A DNA stretch of 64,000 nt, from positions 62,001-126,000 of the forward strand of contig SVGW01000001.1 of NCBI GenBank assembly GCA_015056125.1, written 5' to 3'. The position numbers and the translations under genes are program-made. The DNA is from Clostridiales bacterium. GTDB lineage: Bacteria > Bacillota > Clostridia > Christensenellales > Aristaeellaceae. The notes beneath the pieces were generated by a model. It was not told the DNA's origin, made no database searches, and was given only the letters and a program-made list of their open reading frames with translations. The stretch's first letter is position 1, and each line of letters starts with the position of its first letter. Shown piece after piece: positions 52,876-62,141 of this stretch.

Positions 52876-53604
52876 TTATTCGCCCTGGGCCTTGAGGAAG
52901 TCAATGCAGATCTGAGCTTCGGTGGGGCCATCGGGAGTCTGGGTTTCGCTTTCCACGATCATGGGAAGGCCCATTTCCTTGGCCTTTTGCCACACAGCCT
53001 TTACGGGAGCGGTGCCCATGCCCAGCGGATATCCGTGGCCTTCAGCGTTTCCGTCCTTAATGTGGATGGCCACCAGCCGGTCGGCCAGCTTATCCATCAG
53101 AGCCACGGGATCCTGCTTGGCGTTGTAGGCCCAGTAGGTGTCCAATTCCAGCTTGATGCTGGTGCGGCTCAGCAATTCATCGTACACGATCTGGCCATCT
53201 TCATTGGGCAAAAATTCTCTGGAATGATTGTGGAAAGCCAGGGTGATGCCTTCCTTTTCCAGAATGGGCTGCACTTCATTGATCAGATTGATCAGGCCGT
53301 CCACCTTTTCCTTGGTGGAAATATCGTGGCCGGGGATAATGAGCAGATTGCAGCCCATGGCCTTGTGATCGGCGATGGTCTTTTCCAGCACATCGGGGGT
53401 GAGATAAGCGGCGCCGGTATGAGTGCCGCTCACTTTCAGCCCCAGTTCTTTGCACCAGGCGCCCACCTGCGGGGCAGGCACTTCGGGCACCACGATGGTT
53501 TCTACCAATTTGTAGCCCTGCTTGGCTACGGTATCCAAAGCGGCCTTGTAGTCGGCGCGGAGCAGATCGCGGATGCTGTAAAGCTGAATGCCATATTCCA
53601 TCAT
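52876..53604 (-). CDS. Sugar phosphate isomerase/epimerase-like TIM-barrel protein
   Basis: A 242-residue xylose-isomerase-like TIM barrel. It opens MEYGIQLYSIRDLL, with GTHTGAAYLTPD, FHNHSREF (metal-binding His/Glu region), LELDTYWA, VAIHIKDG and PMIVESET placing the Glu/Asp/His metal ligands along the barrel. Such enzymes isomerise, epimerise or dehydrate sugars and inositols. Either of two adjacent ATG codons (53604 or 53601) fits the GGAGG Shine-Dalgarno. Substrate not assignable; the related gene at 56453 and the FAD oxidoreductase between them suggest a catabolic set. Confidence 0.87.
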   Translation of the reverse strand: MMEYGIQLYSIRDLLRADYKAALDTVAKQGYKLVETIVVPEVPAPQVGAWCKELGLKVSGTHTGAAYLTPDVLEKTIADHKAMGCNLLIIPGHDISTKEKVDGLINLINEVQPILEKEGITLAFHNHSREFLPNEDGQIVYDELLSRTSIKLELDTYWAYNAKQDPVALMDKLADRLVAIHIKDGNAEGHGYPLGMGTAPVKAVWQKAKEMGLPMIVESETQTPDGPTEAQICIDFLKAQGE

Positions 53605-53632
53605 AAAAATATTCCTCCCTGTTTTTTTAAAA

Positions 53633-53662
53633 ATTATACCACATCTGCATGGCAGGTTACAA
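53633..53662 (-). promoter_or_regulatory. Promoter of the TIM-barrel gene
   Basis: Minus strand TTGTAA (53657-53662) and TATAAT (53633-53638), 18-bp spacer. Confidence 0.55.
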
Positions 53663-53801
53663 CCCACTCAAAGTGACAAAAAAGGACGAATAAAAGAAAA
53701 AATGTGAACAAAGCTTGAAACTTTCAAGAATACTGGAAATATGAATAAAAATGTGTTATACTATATGAAAATTTATTATGAAATGACCGGGGGAATGAAA
53801 A

Positions 53802-54533
53802 ATGGCCAAGAAATATCAACAGAGAACCCACGTATCCGTGCGTAAAAAGAAGGAAGAGGAAAAAAAGCTGGCCCAGCGCCGCGCTTTTTATGCAAAGCAT
53901 CGCAAGCAGATTTTGATTGGCATCGCAGCGCTGGTGCTGGTGATTGTGCTGGGCAGCCTGGCATGGGATTATTTCTATGCGCCCAATGGCTCCATGCGGG
54001 TGTTCATGGGCAATCTGATTGGCGCGGAAGAAACCGATATCATCAAGGATCTGGGCACCTCTTCCAAGCCCAGATATTATAAACTGGGCGCTATGGAAAC
54101 CCCTGAAGGCTACGAGGAGGGAGATTACGGCCTCACCACTACCGCTGTATCCTTTGATCAGAAATTTTATTTCGTGGCTACGGATGAAGCCAAGACCATC
54201 AATAATGTATATATTGCCGGCGTGCCCAATAAAACCGGTGCACAAATGATGGAAGTGCTGGCTTCCAATGAAATGTATGCGATGCAGACTGAGGCCCGTA
54301 CGGCTGAAATTGCCGGCCATCCGGTAACCTATCTGTACGCTCAGAACATGCCCAATTCTGAGGATGAAACCATTTATTACTCTTCTCTGGTGATCTACGC
54401 GGATACGATTCAGAATTCCAGCGTGCTGATCAATTGTTCTTCTGCCCATGCTCCTCTGGATCAGGTGCCTACGGAAGAAGCGATGCTGGCTGAGGTGGAA
54501 GGCATCCTTTCCTGCCTGACCATCAATAAGTAA
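53802..54533 (+). CDS. Hypothetical single-span membrane protein
   Basis: A 243-residue protein I cannot assign. The first 36 residues are strongly basic (KKKEEEKKLAQRR). A transmembrane helix at ~37-58 (ILIGIAALVLVIVLGSLAW) puts the rest outside. The outer part (60-243) is soluble and has two short segments that look like a mixed alpha/beta fold (KFYFVATDEAKTINNVYIAG; IYYSSLVIYAD). An extended -10 promoter (TGTTATACT at 53754-53762) precedes it. Transcription ends at a hairpin duplicated around P3 copy C. Confidence 0.65.
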   Translation: MAKKYQQRTHVSVRKKKEEEKKLAQRRAFYAKHRKQILIGIAALVLVIVLGSLAWDYFYAPNGSMRVFMGNLIGAEETDIIKDLGTSSKPRYYKLGAMETPEGYEEGDYGLTTTAVSFDQKFYFVATDEAKTINNVYIAGVPNKTGAQMMEVLASNEMYAMQTEARTAEIAGHPVTYLYAQNMPNSEDETIYYSSLVIYADTIQNSSVLINCSSAHAPLDQVPTEEAMLAEVEGILSCLTINK

Positions 54534-54548
54534 TTTTCGCAACCTCCA

Positions 54549-54573
54549 AAACGCCTGAATGATTCAGGCGTTT
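54549..54573 (+). terminator. Terminator hairpin, first copy (T-tract interrupted)
   Basis: AAACGCCTGAATGATTCAGG followed by CGTTT, then CAG rather than a T run. An identical 25-bp copy with a T6 run lies at 54831-54857, on the other side of P3 copy C. Confidence 0.8.
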
Positions 54574-54830
54574 CAGTTTGTCGAAAAAGTATTTTCGACA
54601 AAATGCGAAAGGAAGTCAGCTAAAGCAGTCTTCCATTCGATCCATCACATTTACTGCAAAAATGGCTTTCCAGCCCTGTGAAAAGGGCTGGAAAGCCTAT
54701 TTTTGCGATCGTAAATTGATATAGGAAGCGGAATACTTCCGCTCCTCGCCGCCGCACATGTCGCCGGCTGCGGATTTCAGTCGAAGGGCAGCGGCCCTTC
54801 GACGCATCCCAGGGGTTTTTTGACAGTCTG
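54574..54830 (-). repeat. P3 composite repeat, copy C
   Basis: Reverse orientation of copy A: GTTTGTCGAAAAAGTATTTTCGACAAA, CTTCCATTCGATCCATC, GGAAAGCCTATTTTTGCGATCG, GATATAGGAAGCGGAATACTTCCG, CCGGCTGCGGATTTCAG, TCGAAGGGC and CCCAGGGGTTTTTTGACAGTC. It is bounded by identical 25-bp terminator hairpins. Confidence 0.85.
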
Positions 54831-54857
54831 AAACGCCTGAATGATTCAGGCGTTTTT
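54831..54857. terminator. Terminator hairpin, second copy
   Basis: AAACGCCTGAAT / ATTCAGGCGTTT with T6, between convergent genes. Identical to 54549-54573. Confidence 0.85.
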
Positions 54858-54865
54858 TGATTATG

Positions 54866-56251
54866 TTATTGTTCCGGTTCCAGCAGCACATTGGATTTGA
54901 GCAGAATTTCGCGGATTTCATTGACATCCACATCCTGGGGCAGAATCCCTTTCTTTACCGCCAGGGCAGCGCCCACGCCGGCGCCCTCGCCCATGGCCAT
55001 GCAAATGGGCATTACCCGGGCGGAACTCATGGCTACGGCGTCCATGCTGGCGCAGCGGCCGGCAAACATGAGCCCGTCAATTTCGCTGCTCACCGTGATG
55101 CCATAGGGCAGCCCGTAGGCGGGAATGCGCTTGATAATGGTGCCGCTGCCATCGCCCATGTGGATATCCACGATGTAGGAGCCGATGCCGATGGTGTCCG
55201 GGCCGATATCGCCATTGATTACGTTTTCTTCCGTTAGCTCCTTTATGCCCTTAAAGCGGCGGCTTTCCCGAATGCCCATGGTGGGGTAGATGGTGGAAAT
55301 ATAGCAATTTTCAAAGCCGGGCACATAGGCGCGCAGGGTATCCACAAATTTTTCAATCTGCAGATAGCCTTCGATTTCGGCATGGGTGAGGCTGAATACA
55401 TCGCTGCCATCGGTGCCCAAATGACGGGTGCAGTTCAGGTGCACTTCGTCTGGCAGCAGGCTTTGGATGTAGATCAGGTTATCCCGGTCGATGGGCAGCT
55501 TTCCTTCGGCTTTCAGCTGCATAAAGAGCTTGCGCAGCCCCACCAGCACGTGATGGGGATTTTTGCGGAAAAAATCGGCGTTGAATCCTTCGCCCACCTC
55601 CATGGTGGCGCATTGGGCCATCTGCTCAGGGTCGGAGGCAATGAAATCAATGGTTTTATCAGTATCCACGCCCCGCACGGTAAACATCAGCGTGGGCGGC
55701 TGCAATACGCCGGTATCCTTTTGCCCCTTTTCATAGCTGGCGCCGCAAAGATAGGCTAAATCGCCATCGCCGGTACCATCGATGAATACCTTGGCATTTA
55801 CTTCAATCAGCCAGCCCTTGCCCGCCAGTTCAACGGATTTGAGCGTGCGGCTGTCCACATTTACAGAGCGAAGCTCTGTATGCAAAAGCACCTGAATTCC
55901 CGCTTCCAGCACCTTGCGGAAGGCCACGATTTTAAATAATTCATGGTCATACAGGGTGACAGAATTATGAAGGGGACAAGCAAGATGGGAGGAGGCTGCG
56001 GGACCGTAGGGGGTTTGATAAGCCCTGAGATCATCGATAAATTCCTGGGCAATGCCCTTTACCACCGTGCGCCCATCCTTATCCAGAAAGCCTAGCAGGG
56101 GAAGGCCCAGGGTCATATTCCCACCCAGGTAGCCGTTTTTATCAACCAATAATACTTTGGCGCCATTGCGCGCAGCCGCCAAAGCAGCCGCCAGGCCGCC
56201 GGGACCGGCACCCAATACGACCACGTCATATTCCTGAATGGATCGTTTCAT
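54866..56251 (-). CDS. FAD-dependent oxidoreductase (FAD_oxidored family)
   Basis: A 461-residue flavoprotein. The Rossmann dinucleotide motif is VVVLGAGPGGLAAALAAARNG, followed by VDKNGYLGGNMT. IDGTGDGDLAYLCGA and FAGRCASMDAVAMSSARVM are typical of the FAD_oxidored group found in carbohydrate-use loci of gut bacteria. The substrate is unknown. Two sugar-isomerase-like genes flank it on the same strand with separate promoters. Full length, no signal peptide. Good CTCC-complement Shine-Dalgarno upstream of the ATG. Confidence 0.88.
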   Translation of the reverse strand: MKRSIQEYDVVVLGAGPGGLAAALAAARNGAKVLLVDKNGYLGGNMTLGLPLLGFLDKDGRTVVKGIAQEFIDDLRAYQTPYGPAASSHLACPLHNSVTLYDHELFKIVAFRKVLEAGIQVLLHTELRSVNVDSRTLKSVELAGKGWLIEVNAKVFIDGTGDGDLAYLCGASYEKGQKDTGVLQPPTLMFTVRGVDTDKTIDFIASDPEQMAQCATMEVGEGFNADFFRKNPHHVLVGLRKLFMQLKAEGKLPIDRDNLIYIQSLLPDEVHLNCTRHLGTDGSDVFSLTHAEIEGYLQIEKFVDTLRAYVPGFENCYISTIYPTMGIRESRRFKGIKELTEENVINGDIGPDTIGIGSYIVDIHMGDGSGTIIKRIPAYGLPYGITVSSEIDGLMFAGRCASMDAVAMSSARVMPICMAMGEGAGVGAALAVKKGILPQDVDVNEIREILLKSNVLLEPEQ

Positions 56252-56289
56252 GCTTAACGCCTCCTTATATGTAAAAAACGCTCAAAACG

Positions 56290-56318
56290 ATTGTATTATA
56301 AGGCGGTTGTTTTGTCAA
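56290..56318 (-). promoter_or_regulatory. Promoter of the FAD oxidoreductase gene
   Basis: Minus strand TTGACA (56313-56318) and TACAAT (56290-56295), 17-bp spacer. Confidence 0.7.
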
Positions 56319-56395
56319 TGGGATTGGGGCGGCAGGGTGCCTCCATCCATGCATTGAAGGAGGCATTGGCCAATCTCCACGTTTGCGCAAATGAA

Positions 56396-56431
56396 AGAGC
56401 TTGCCATCCATTCTTCATGGATAACAAGCTC
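56396..56431 (-). terminator. Hairpin downstream of the second TIM-barrel gene
   Basis: GAGCTTG / CAAGCTC with inner CCAT / ATGG pairing, ~20 nt past the stop of the 56453 gene. No strong T-tract. Confidence 0.5.
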
Positions 56432-56452
56432 ATATAATGGACTATGATTTGA

Positions 56453-57295
56453 TTAGATCAGGGTGCGCAGGAAGTTGGCGGCGGTTTCGATATCCTTAGC
56501 AGGCTGGCCGCCCACTTCGCGCTCGATGGTGAGGAAGCCGTGGTAGCCGATATCGGTGAGCGCGGCCAGGTAGGGCTTCCACGGCACATTGCCTTCACCC
56601 AGGGGCAGCTCAATATAAGCGGCGTCGTGGATCAATTCTTCATCGGGCACCAGATGATACACCTTTTCAGGATCCTTGGCATAGATCTGGCGGCCATCCT
56701 TGGCATGGGTGTGCACGATATACTTGCGCAGGTTGTATACGGCCTGCACGGGATCATCGCCGGTCACCATCACCAGGTTGGCGGGGTCCAGGTTAACGGA
56801 TACGCCGGTGGAATGGAGAGAATCCAGGAATTTGCACAGCACGGCGCTGGTTTCGGGGCCGGTTTCCACGGCGAAATGGGCCTGCATTTGATCGGCATAT
56901 TCAGCCAGCTGGCCGCAGGCATCCTGCATAATGGCATAGCGGGGATGATTGGGATCGGTGGGAACCACGCCGATGTGGGTGGTTACGATATCGGTTTCCA
57001 GTTCCTTGGCCAGGTCCACAATGCGCTTGGATTTTTCAATCAGCTGGGGGTTGAGCTCGGGAATACCAAAGCCCTTGCCCAGATCGCCGCACAGAGCGGA
57101 GATCACCAGGCCGTGATCCTTCACCATCCGCAGAAATTCCTTGCGCTTTTCACCCACCAGCACCTCAGGGTCCAATTCGCCCCGGGTGGCATAGGCCTGA
57201 ATGCCATGGGCGCCTACGGCCACGGCGGCATCCAGCGCTTGGGGAATGGGCAACTTGAAGGATTCCAGCATAACGCCGATAGAGAAATTGCTCAT
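56453..57295 (-). CDS. Sugar phosphate isomerase/epimerase-like TIM-barrel protein
   Basis: A 280-residue xylose-isomerase-like TIM barrel. Metal-ligand regions are visible at TTHIGVVP, AVETGPETS (Glu), VNLDPANLV (Asp), VHTHAKDG (His) and FLTIEREVG (Glu). It differs clearly from the 52876 gene product and so is not a recent duplicate. Likely sugar or inositol isomerisation or epimerisation. AGGAGGTT precedes the ATG, and a TATACT promoter lies ~45 nt upstream. Confidence 0.87.
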   Translation of the reverse strand: MSNFSIGVMLESFKLPIPQALDAAVAVGAHGIQAYATRGELDPEVLVGEKRKEFLRMVKDHGLVISALCGDLGKGFGIPELNPQLIEKSKRIVDLAKELETDIVTTHIGVVPTDPNHPRYAIMQDACGQLAEYADQMQAHFAVETGPETSAVLCKFLDSLHSTGVSVNLDPANLVMVTGDDPVQAVYNLRKYIVHTHAKDGRQIYAKDPEKVYHLVPDEELIHDAAYIELPLGEGNVPWKPYLAALTDIGYHGFLTIEREVGGQPAKDIETAANFLRTLI

Positions 57296-57334
57296 GAGAA
57301 TAACCTCCTGAAAGTGAAATCAATTACTGTTTCC

Positions 57335-57363
57335 AGTATACCGAAATTTTGCGGATTATGCAA
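57335..57363 (-). promoter_or_regulatory. Promoter of the second TIM-barrel gene
   Basis: Minus strand TTGCAT (57358-57363) and TATACT (57335-57340), 17-bp spacer. Confidence 0.68.
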
Positions 57364-57458
57364 GGGGCGCTCACCATTTCCAGAGAAAAATTCCAGTTTC
57401 CATCAGAAATGTGCATATCCTGCTCTGGGTTCCCAAGAAACTCATCGCAATAATCTTC

Positions 57459-57487
57459 TTGCATGGAATTTGCATGCATGTTATAAT
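57459..57487 (+). promoter_or_regulatory. Promoter of mscL
   Basis: TTGCAT (57459-57464) and TATAAT (57482-57487), 17-bp spacer; AAGGAAGGGA precedes ATG 57521. Confidence 0.75.
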
Positions 57488-57520
57488 AAAAAAAATTGTA
57501 CACAAGGAAGGGATCTTTTT

Positions 57521-57976
57521 ATGAAGAAACTACTGGGTGAATTCAAAAAGTTTGCGCTCAAGGGCAATGTGATTGATATGGCTGTCGGCGTTATGATTGG
57601 TGGCGCTTTCAGCAAGATCGTCACTTCTCTGGTGAATGACGTGTTTATGCCCGTTCTCTCTCTGGTAACCGGCGGCATGAACACTTCCAGCCTCTTTGTG
57701 GCCCTGGGCGAAGGCGAATTTGCCACCGTTGAGGCCGCCAAGGAAGCGGGCGTTGCCACGCTGAACTACGGCACCTTTATCCAGACCGTGATCGACTTTT
57801 TGCTTATTGCCATCTGCATCTTTGCTTTTGTGAAGCTGATCTCCAAGCTGCATAAGAAGGAAGAACCCAAGCCTGCTCCCGCGCCCCGGCTTTGCCCCTT
57901 CTGCTGCCAGCCCATTGCTGATAAGGCGACCCGTTGCCATCATTGTACCAGCGAAATTCCTGCGGAGAAAAAGTGA
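57521..57976 (+). CDS. mscL: Large-conductance mechanosensitive channel with C-terminal zinc ribbon
   Basis: A 151-residue MscL. The N-terminal KKLLGEFKKFALKGNVIDMAVGVMIGGAF (amphipathic helix and TM1) and the IQTVIDFLLIAICIFAFVK TM2 are standard. It opens under membrane tension to release solutes. After the usual end, a Pro/Ala-rich linker leads to CPFCCQPIADKATRCHHC, a compact zinc-ribbon-like CxxC...CxxC motif on the cytoplasmic side. The real start is 57521; the track ORF began far upstream in another gene's shadow. The stop overlaps the HAD gene start (TGATG). Confidence 0.93.
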   Translation: MKKLLGEFKKFALKGNVIDMAVGVMIGGAFSKIVTSLVNDVFMPVLSLVTGGMNTSSLFVALGEGEFATVEAAKEAGVATLNYGTFIQTVIDFLLIAICIFAFVKLISKLHKKEEPKPAPAPRLCPFCCQPIADKATRCHHCTSEIPAEKK

Positions 57977-58608
57977 TGAAATTTCAGCATTTTTTCTGGG
58001 ATTTTGACGGCACGCTCTTTGATACCTATGCCCGGATTACCCGGGCAATCCAGAAGGCATTGAAGGATTTGGGCGTTGAAGCCACATATGAAGAAATATT
58101 CAGCAAGGCCAAAATAAGCATTGGAAAATGCCTTGCTCATTTTACTGCACCTCTGGGCATTGAAAAGGATGCCTGTATGGCTGCCTATCATGCCCATGCG
58201 GAGGAAGAGCCATTTGATACCATTCTGCTCTATCCAGGCGCCCGGGAAATGCTAGAGGAGATTTGCCGCCGGGGCGGTAAAAACTATGTTTACACCCATC
58301 GGGGCGCAAGCGCGAGAGAGGTAATCGCCCTCAATGGAATGGAACACCTTTTTGCTGATTATGTGACCAGCGAAAATGGTTTCCCCTCCAAGCCGGCTCC
58401 CAATGCCCTGCAATATCTCATGGAAAAGCATGGCTTGAAAAAAGACGAATGCATCATGATCGGTGACCGGGGAATCGATGTGGAATCCGGGCTGAATGCA
58501 GGAATGAATGGCGCGTTGATAGATTTGGATGGTATGCACCCTGCTGATCAGGCTCCCTATCGGGCGGATAGTTTTGAGGCCCTTCACATGATCCTGTTGG
58601 AAAACTGA
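57976..58608 (+). CDS. HAD family hydrolase (phosphoglycolate phosphatase-like)
   Basis: A 210-residue haloacid dehalogenase-type phosphatase. Motif I is FWDFDGTLFDT (nucleophile and acid Asp), motif II is VYTHRG (Thr where Ser/Thr is expected), the motif III Lys lies in SKPAPNALQYL, and motif IV is MIGDRGIDVESG. A helical cap sits between I and II. Such enzymes dephosphorylate phosphoglycolate or small sugar phosphates. Translation is coupled to mscL by a one-base overlap. A terminator follows. Confidence 0.9.
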   Translation: MKFQHFFWDFDGTLFDTYARITRAIQKALKDLGVEATYEEIFSKAKISIGKCLAHFTAPLGIEKDACMAAYHAHAEEEPFDTILLYPGAREMLEEICRRGGKNYVYTHRGASAREVIALNGMEHLFADYVTSENGFPSKPAPNALQYLMEKHGLKKDECIMIGDRGIDVESGLNAGMNGALIDLDGMHPADQAPYRADSFEALHMILLEN

Positions 58609-58619
58609 TATAAGAAAAT

Positions 58620-58652
58620 GAGCCTTCTGTTTGTTAAACAGAGGGCTTTTTT
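58620..58652 (+). terminator. Terminator of the mscL-HAD unit
   Basis: AGCCTTCTGTTT / AAACAGAGGGCT stem with G-T wobble pairs, then T6. Confidence 0.88.
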
Positions 58653-58701
58653 CGTGTGTAGAAAGATAAAAATGGGCAAGATAGCAGGGGAGGGAATTGG
58701 A

Positions 58702-59271
58702 ATGGAACAGGTAAAAAAATTTCTGGATTGTTGGGGCTATTATTTCCTGGCCCTTCTGTGTGCAGCGGTCATCTTGCTTTCTGCGCTTTGGACCAATCAG
58801 CAGCGAATCCAATCCCAGGAGAACGCCCAGGCACTGGCAGATGAAAGCCAGCGCCTGCAGCAGGCGCAGCAAGAGGAAAGCGGATTGCTTTGGCCGACGG
58901 ACGGAACGATCCTGCGCCCATTCAGCCAAGCGCCGGTATATGAGGAAACCTTTCATCTTTGGCAGGCGCACCGGGGAATTGATTTTTCTGCCAAAGCGGA
59001 AGCAGCGGTATATGCCATGGCGCCGGGGCGCATTGCGCTTGCAGAAGAAACTGTGTGCATTGATCACGGCGGGGAAAGCCGGAGCCTCTATCGGGGGCTT
59101 GCGAAAATATCGGTGCAGGAGGGGCAATATGTGAAAGCTGGGGACATATTAGGGGTTGCAGGAAAACATATTCCTTTTGAGGGGGATCAAATCCACATCT
59201 GCGTACAAATGATACAAGAAAATAAGAGCATCGATTTTTCCGGCAGACTGGTTGACAAAATTGCAAAATGA
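58702..59271 (+). CDS. SpoIIQ-like M23/LytM-domain membrane protein
   Basis: A 189-residue protein. One transmembrane helix (about 11-32, YYFLALLCAAVILLSALW), a Gln-rich coiled segment (35-60), then an M23/LytM domain (TDGTILRPFS, AHRGIDFSAK, LAKISVQEGQYVKAGDILGVAG). The usual C-terminal HxH reads HIC, so one zinc ligand is a Cys or is lost; activity may be weak or absent, as in Bacillus SpoIIQ. Size and layout fit a sporulation engulfment protein that would pair with SpoIIIAH. ATG 58702 is chosen for AGGGGAGGG just upstream. Confidence 0.75.
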   Translation: MEQVKKFLDCWGYYFLALLCAAVILLSALWTNQQRIQSQENAQALADESQRLQQAQQEESGLLWPTDGTILRPFSQAPVYEETFHLWQAHRGIDFSAKAEAAVYAMAPGRIALAEETVCIDHGGESRSLYRGLAKISVQEGQYVKAGDILGVAGKHIPFEGDQIHICVQMIQENKSIDFSGRLVDKIAK

Positions 59272-59280
59272 GCATAGAAT
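59252..59280 (+). promoter_or_regulatory. Promoter of glmS
   Basis: TTGACA (59252-59257) inside the preceding gene's 3' end and TAGAAT (59275-59280), 17-bp spacer. The predicted leader is only ~60 nt. Confidence 0.65.
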
Positions 59281-59285
59281 ATATA

Positions 59286-59321
59286 AAAACAATCATGTTT
59301 TATTAAAAAATGATTGTTTTT
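59286..59321 (+). terminator. AT-rich hairpin in the glmS leader
   Basis: AAAACAATCAT / ATGATTGTTTT with a T5 run. Either the terminator of the SpoIIQ-like gene or a 5' structure in the glmS mRNA, since the predicted start site coincides with it. Confidence 0.65.
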
Positions 59322-59348
59322 AATAAAAAGTGCAATTTTGGAGGGAAT

Positions 59349-61154
<1,806 letters not shown>

Positions 61155-61190
61155 AGCCTCCCTTGTGCAGGAGAAATGCTCAGATCATCA

Positions 61191-61244
61191 CAGCAAGCCG
61201 GATGGATTATGCGGCTTGCTGTTTTTATATGGGTGTGATAAAAT
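61191..61244 (+). promoter_or_regulatory. Terminator of glmS merged with the yjbR promoter
   Basis: CAGCAAGCCG / CGGCTTGCTG with T5 ends glmS. TTGCTG (61216-61221) plus TAAAAT (61239-61244) at 17-bp spacing starts the next gene. CGGCTTGCTGTTTTTATATGG is identical to the module before the GNAT gene at 28970. Confidence 0.72.
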
Positions 61245-61279
61245 GAACGTAATCAACTTGATTTTGACGGAGGAAATAT

Positions 61280-61648
61280 ATGAGATATACTTGGCTTGAT
61301 GAATATCTAATGAAAAAATCAGGAGTAACAAAAAATACCGAAAATTGGAATTGGGTTCGCTATATGATCGGCGGAAAAATGTTTGTGGCGGTATGCCTTG
61401 ATGATCATGATAAACCCTATTATATAACCTTAAAACTGGAGCCGGTTGAGGGGGATTTTTTAAGGCAACAGTATGATGATATTATTCCAGGGTTTTATAT
61501 GAATAAAATTCATTGGAATTCTATTCATCCGGATGGGGAAGTGCCGGATGATTTGCTGAAAGAGTTGGTTGATAAATCATATCATCTTATTCTGGCAGGA
61601 TTTAGTAAGAAGAAACAGGAAGAAATATTAAATATGAAAAATCAATAA
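61280..61648 (+). CDS. MmcQ/YjbR family protein
   Basis: A 122-residue protein of the MmcQ/YjbR (DUF419) family, CyaY-like fold, DNA-binding suggested for some members. The N-terminal helix YTWLDEYLMKKSGVTKN, the MFVAVCLDDHDKPYYITLKLEP strand set, and HWNSIHPDGEVPDDLLKELVDKSYHLI are conserved family blocks. AT-rich codons contrast with glmS. GGAGGAAA precedes ATG 61280. Its shared promoter module with the AT-rich GNAT gene hints at similar acquisition or regulation. Confidence 0.88.
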   Translation: MRYTWLDEYLMKKSGVTKNTENWNWVRYMIGGKMFVAVCLDDHDKPYYITLKLEPVEGDFLRQQYDDIIPGFYMNKIHWNSIHPDGEVPDDLLKELVDKSYHLILAGFSKKKQEEILNMKNQ

Positions 61649-61719
61649 ATGGGATCATTCATCATATAGAAACAAATACATTCTAATTTACCTAACTGTT
61701 CAATACATAAAATGAAAGA

Positions 61720-61760
61720 GCGCACTCGTTCATTACGATAAGGAGAATGAACAAGTGCGC
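61720..61760. terminator. Bidirectional hairpin between yjbR and the Spo0E-like gene
   Basis: GCGCACTCGTTCATT pairs with AATGAACAAGTGCGC (one mismatch). The track ORF 61642-61869 on the minus strand runs through it and has no other support. Confidence 0.75.
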
Positions 61761-61819
61761 CTTCTTTAATGTAAATTAAAACAAATAGAAGGGATCCATC
61801 CGCTTTCAAGCCATATTCT

Positions 61820-61987
61820 TTAGCCGCAGTATGCTTGCGGCTGAGACCATAAGGAGAGCTGATATGCATCGATTTTTTTGCTCAGTTCGATTACCAGAGG
61901 CATGTTTCCTGCATCGTAAGCTTCGCAGAGCTGATTTTCAATGGCAAGCAGAGCGTCGGTAGAAAGGGAAGAATTGATGGTATCCAT
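61820..61987 (-). CDS. Spo0E-like sporulation regulatory peptide
   Basis: A 55-residue ORF, missing from the track because of its length. ATG 61987 follows AAAGGAGGAG. The sequence is two amphipathic helices: LAIENQLCEAYDAGN then LVIELSKKIDAYQLSL. The second matches the Spo0E consensus (LSQELD-like, here LSKKID). Spo0E-family peptides dephosphorylate Spo0A~P and delay sporulation. The promoter region carries several Spo0A-box heptamers, which fits a feedback role. Motif match is partial, so moderate confidence. Confidence 0.65.
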   Translation of the reverse strand: MDTINSSLSTDALLAIENQLCEAYDAGNMPLVIELSKKIDAYQLSLWSQPQAYCG

Positions 61988-62037
61988 GAAAGCACTCCTC
62001 CTTTACGCGGCTTTTTTCTTTTTTCGCCGTCGTATAT

Positions 62038-62114
62038 AGCATACGCCGTCGAATGCGGCAATGCAAGGAGAAATATCGTCGAATGCTGTCGAATGCGCTA
62101 TATTTCGTTCGACA
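62038..62114 (-). promoter_or_regulatory. Spo0E-like gene promoter with Spo0A-box heptamers
   Basis: Minus strand TTGCAT (62061-62066) and TATGCT (62038-62043), 17-bp spacer. TGTCGAA, the 0A-box core, occurs exactly at 62087-62093 (+) and 62108-62114 (-), with one-mismatch CGTCGAA at 62047-62053 (between -35 and -10) and 62077-62083. Confidence 0.6.
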
Positions 62115-62141
62115 CAATACGACATCCACAAGATGTGGTGC

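Noticed and set aside
59272-59348. glmS ribozyme
   Set aside because: The gap is too short and contains only an AT-rich hairpin.
61642-61869. 75-aa minus-strand ORF
   Set aside because: Runs through the bidirectional hairpin, overlaps the Spo0E-like gene and has no plausible ribosome-binding site.
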